Assembly (NCBI RefSeq): GCF_014696315.1
Contig: NZ_JACJPX010000003.1
Location: forward strand, 62,001-126,000
Origin: Calothrix membranacea FACHB-236
GTDB lineage: Bacteria; Cyanobacteriota; Cyanobacteriia; Cyanobacteriales; Nostocaceae
DNA: 64,000 nucleotides
Direction of reading: 5' to 3'
The notes beneath the pieces were generated by a model. It saw only the letters and a program-made list of their open reading frames with translations. It did no database searches and was not told the origin of the DNA. The translations under genes were made by a program, and so were the position numbers. Below, piece by piece: positions 61,399-64,000 of the stretch (position 1 is the first letter of the stretch; the number at the start of each line of letters is the position of its first letter).

Positions 61399-63252
61399 TC
61401 ACTTTTGACTAATAGGAATTTCAATTTGAAACTCAGATCCTTCTCCCAGTTCTGATATGCATCTAAGATATCCTTGATGTTTTTCAACGACAATTTGATA
61501 ACTCACTGCTAATCCTAAACCAGTACCTTCCCCTACCTGTTTAGTAGTAAAGAAGGGGTCAAAGATTTTAGATTTTACATCTTCTCGAATTCCTATTCCA
61601 TTATCTTTGATACTGATTCTTACCCAATCTTTATCGACAATTTGAGTGCGGATATTAATAGTATTAATATCACTTTTCTCTCCATCAATGGAACATCTTT
61701 GACCTTGGCTTTCTAACGCATCGATAGAATTCATCAAAATATTCATAAATACTTGGTTTAGTTGCCCAACATAGCATTCTACTACTGGCAAGTTACCATA
61801 TTCTTTGATGATTTCAATTTGTGTAAATTCTGGTTTGCTTTTCAGACGATGTTGCAAAATCAGCAAAGTACTTTCAATTCCTTCATGAATATTAACTGAT
61901 TTCATTTCAGCCTCATCCAGCCTAGAGAAATTTCTCAAACTTAATACAATCTCTTGGCTACGCTGGGCACCTACTTTCATGGAATTCGCAATTTTTGGTA
62001 AATCATCAGAGATATAATCTAAATCAATATCTTCGGTAAATTTAAGTATTGCTGGCTCTGTTTGAGGATAGCGTTGCTGGTAAAGCTGAATTAATGACAA
62101 TAAATCATTGGTGTAGTTATTAATATAAGAGATATTGGCATAAATAAAGTTTACAGGGTTATTAATTTCGTGAGCAACACCCGCTACCATTTGGCCAAGC
62201 GCAGACATTTTTTCTGTTTGAATCAGGTGAGATTGGGTCTGCTTTAATGAATTTAAAGCTTGCGTCAATTCTTGAGTTCGTTCATCTACCCTTGTTTCTA
62301 AAGTCTCACGTGCTAACTCTAGTTCATGAGTGTATTGTGCTAGGCGTTGAATTAAACTATTGAGCGAACTAGCTAAGACTCCTATCTCATCTTTTGTAGT
62401 TACAGGGGCTAATAGATTAAAGTTTAATTCTTCAGTTGTTTGCCGTGCAACATCAGTGACAGCTAGGATAGGAGCAGTTAATAGATAACTTGTATAGTGG
62501 GCAACAATACCAGCTAGTATTATTGATAGTAAAATGCTGGTAGCAACAATTTTAAAGCGAATTGTTTCTGCATCACTTAGCGCTGTTTCAGCTTTTTTTT
62601 CATCTTGATATGAGGCATTAATAACGTGATTTAAATCATCATCAATTAAATCAAAATCCACAGCTATGCGACTACTAGAAAATTCCACTAGAACTTCTTG
62701 TAACGGTTCAATATCTTCTGGTTTAAAACTAGAGTTAGCCGGAATTGCTTGCATCAGCTTTTGTACTTGGTGGATATATTCTTGTTTTATCCTTGAGTGA
62801 GTTTTAAGAAAATTAGGTATACCTTCACTATGCTTCTCATTTTTGTAAGTTTCGCTACTTACATGATTCTCTACCTCATCCCATAGCTGTTTCAGTTCAA
62901 TTGCATACTGAGAAAAATCAGCGTATTGATGCTGCAAAAATTCTCGTTTATGGGTAATTAAAGCAATTACTTGTTGTTGACTAGTCCTTGTTTGTAAGAC
63001 AGCAGTTTGCAAGCGATGGAGTAGCCGGAGTTCATACTGAGCATCATCTTTTTGCTGTCTAGCTGGTTTTTGGTAAAAATCTCCAACTATCAACCCGCAA
63101 ACTGTACCTAAAACAGCAATACTAAGGCTAAGAATATATCCATAACGAATTTTTTGCCCAATAGTAAAATTTTGAATTATTTTTAATAGCAAACTTTCAT
63201 CTATTTGAATAAAAGCATCAAATAACTTTTTGTATAATCGATTTTTTTGCAT
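61399..63252 (-). CDS. Membrane sensor histidine kinase with HAMP domain
   Basis: The 617-residue protein has two membrane helices (about 32-58 and 232-258), a periplasmic helical sensor region between them, a HAMP linker, a coiled coil, a HisKA domain with His361 in MVAGVAHEINNP and a HATPase domain (NQVFMNILMNSIDALES; GIGI; FFTTKQVGEGTGLGLAV). It is the class with PNNF-like insert (NPVNFIYANISYI), common in cyanobacteria. It autophosphorylates and passes phosphate to a response regulator encoded elsewhere; no regulator gene adjoins. Signal unknown. Confidence 0.92.
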   Translation of the reverse strand: MQKNRLYKKLFDAFIQIDESLLLKIIQNFTIGQKIRYGYILSLSIAVLGTVCGLIVGDFYQKPARQQKDDAQYELRLLHRLQTAVLQTRTSQQQVIALITHKREFLQHQYADFSQYAIELKQLWDEVENHVSSETYKNEKHSEGIPNFLKTHSRIKQEYIHQVQKLMQAIPANSSFKPEDIEPLQEVLVEFSSSRIAVDFDLIDDDLNHVINASYQDEKKAETALSDAETIRFKIVATSILLSIILAGIVAHYTSYLLTAPILAVTDVARQTTEELNFNLLAPVTTKDEIGVLASSLNSLIQRLAQYTHELELARETLETRVDERTQELTQALNSLKQTQSHLIQTEKMSALGQMVAGVAHEINNPVNFIYANISYINNYTNDLLSLIQLYQQRYPQTEPAILKFTEDIDLDYISDDLPKIANSMKVGAQRSQEIVLSLRNFSRLDEAEMKSVNIHEGIESTLLILQHRLKSKPEFTQIEIIKEYGNLPVVECYVGQLNQVFMNILMNSIDALESQGQRCSIDGEKSDINTINIRTQIVDKDWVRISIKDNGIGIREDVKSKIFDPFFTTKQVGEGTGLGLAVSYQIVVEKHQGYLRCISELGEGSEFQIEIPISQK

Positions 63253-63829
63253 ATTAAAAAATTAAAGCAAATTATCAGCCAATCATTAATCTACAACAAA
63301 AAGATTGCTGGCAATATCCTATTAATTTATGCAGATGAGTTTTAGTGATCAAGGCTAAATTTATTAGCTAATATATTCAATCTGCAATTGATAATATTAG
63401 ATAATAATCCAAACTTTGTTGTATATTAAATATTTTTATTATTAGAAATAAAATAACTTCGGTCAAGCACTCTCTAGAAAACTTCACTATGCTTAGAGCA
63501 AAGCTTTATTAAAATAGATACAATTCAAAGATTAACTTTTTATCTTTGCAGGGATTCCTATAGTTGACTTCCGAAATATTACTGATTTTTTGACTTTTAT
63601 GGATATATGCTTTTAAGTAGAAAAGAATGAATAAAAAAGAAAAGTGGACAAAAATTTTTCAAACATCAAATTAGGATTTTTAAATTTCTCACCCTCTACT
63701 GCAGCACTGAAAATTTAATGATTTGTAGTTCGTAATTGATCATTCGTATGCAAAATAATAGAGTCAGAGTAGGAATATAGGAAAAAATAATTATAATTTA
63801 TATTTAAAATTGATAAATTTAGGTTAGCT
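63253..63829. other. 577-bp AT-rich intergenic region
   Basis: It separates the divergent histidine kinase from the ABC permease gene at the window edge. No coding frame, repeat array or hairpin stood out. Confidence 0.5.
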
Positions 63830-64000
63830 ATGAAAATTTTGCGGCATAATTCCCAATTTAAGGTTTTAGGAACATATAGTATTTTAGGTGCGATCGCACT
63901 CCTAACTCTGTTCCCATTGCTGTGGCTCATTAGTACAGCTTTAAAATCTCCTACAGAAAACATTTTGCAGTCGCCGCCACAGTTATTACCCAGCCAACCT
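63830..64000 (+). CDS. N-terminus of an ABC sugar transporter permease (MalG/UgpE type), cut by the window edge
   Basis: The first 57 residues from ATG 63830 are a basic N-terminus followed by a membrane helix (YSILGAIALLTLFPLLWLIS) and TALKSPTEN, the standard start of MalG/UgpE-type permeases of carbohydrate ABC transporters. The frame is open to 64000. Substrate and partner genes are outside the window. Confidence 0.8.
   Translation, partial: MKILRHNSQFKVLGTYSILGAIALLTLFPLLWLISTALKSPTENILQSPPQLLPSQP

Noticed and set aside
63715-63963. 82-residue minus-strand frame at the right edge
   Set aside because: It overlaps the well-supported ABC permease start on the plus strand and its composition is that of AT-rich noncoding DNA.

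Overview
This 64 kb window is chromosomal DNA of a filamentous, probably heterocyst-forming cyanobacterium (Nostocales). The signs are the very frequent HIP1 octamer GCGATCGC, many short tandem heptamer and 9-mer repeats between genes, cyanobacteria-type gene families (DUF2605, DUF2973, DUF4336, YbjN, CbiG-CobJ fusion, zinc-ribbon Ser/Thr kinases), and a GAF domain carrying both cysteines of a DXCF cyanobacteriochrome. I saw no rRNA, tRNA, CRISPR array, transposase gene or prophage. The window opens inside a signalling gene and closes inside an ABC sugar permease gene.

Layout. 0-8 kb: the end of a probable CheA-type hybrid kinase, a large hybrid histidine kinase that looks like a photoreceptor, and a polyamine transporter cluster on the minus strand (potA, a broken four-helix-bundle gene, potD, potB); its potC lies 32 kb away at 40.3 kb. 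8-16 kb: two tandem PBP2 genes, purM, a PHP phosphoesterase, and the DUF2605/DUF2973 pair. 16-26 kb: DUF547, a GT2 glycosyltransferase, an acyltransferase, a rhodanese, a Ser/Thr kinase, a VapC toxin-antitoxin pair, a secreted 5'-nucleotidase and a GHL10 hydrolase. 26-41 kb: a cyclic-peptide-type ABC exporter, a lipoate ligase-like protein, YbjN, a Rieske oxygenase, an orphan antitoxin-like protein, a GlsB membrane protein, DUF4336, GNAT, a PPOX flavoprotein, a D-cysteine desulfhydrase/ACC-deaminase family enzyme, a secreted beta-helix protein and a GT4 glycosyltransferase. 41-51 kb: a 1307-residue PAS-GGDEF-EAL protein, a kinase fused to a formylglycine-generating-enzyme-like domain, and a divergent pair of putative cell-wall enzymes. 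51-64 kb: an ABC ATPase, YgfZ, CbiG-CobJ, small proteins, RNase II/R, ribosomal proteins S18 and L33, an RDD protein, MoeA, a histidine kinase and the truncated permease.

Most genes are single housekeeping or regulatory units rather than long operons. The clearest functional groups are polyamine uptake (potABD plus potC), peptidoglycan synthesis and turnover (two PBP2s; lysozyme-like and peptidoglycan-binding proteins), signal transduction (four multidomain sensors and two Ser/Thr kinases), and translation/RNA turnover (rpmG-rpsR-RNase).

The most notable observations are: the DXCF cyanobacteriochrome GAF with cysteines 28 residues apart; a single nonsense codon in an otherwise intact four-helix-bundle gene inside the pot cluster; a tandem PBP2 duplication; two 21-bp minisatellites, one touching a start codon; a 9-mer repeat expanded in frame inside an enzyme gene; two copies of a ~140-150 bp MITE with AGGACTTACGCAA-type ends; paired palindromes upstream of the acyltransferase, with a related dyad before DUF2973; and the peptidoglycan-enzyme pair around a degraded gene and a second MITE-like element. 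I found no clearly new multi-gene system.
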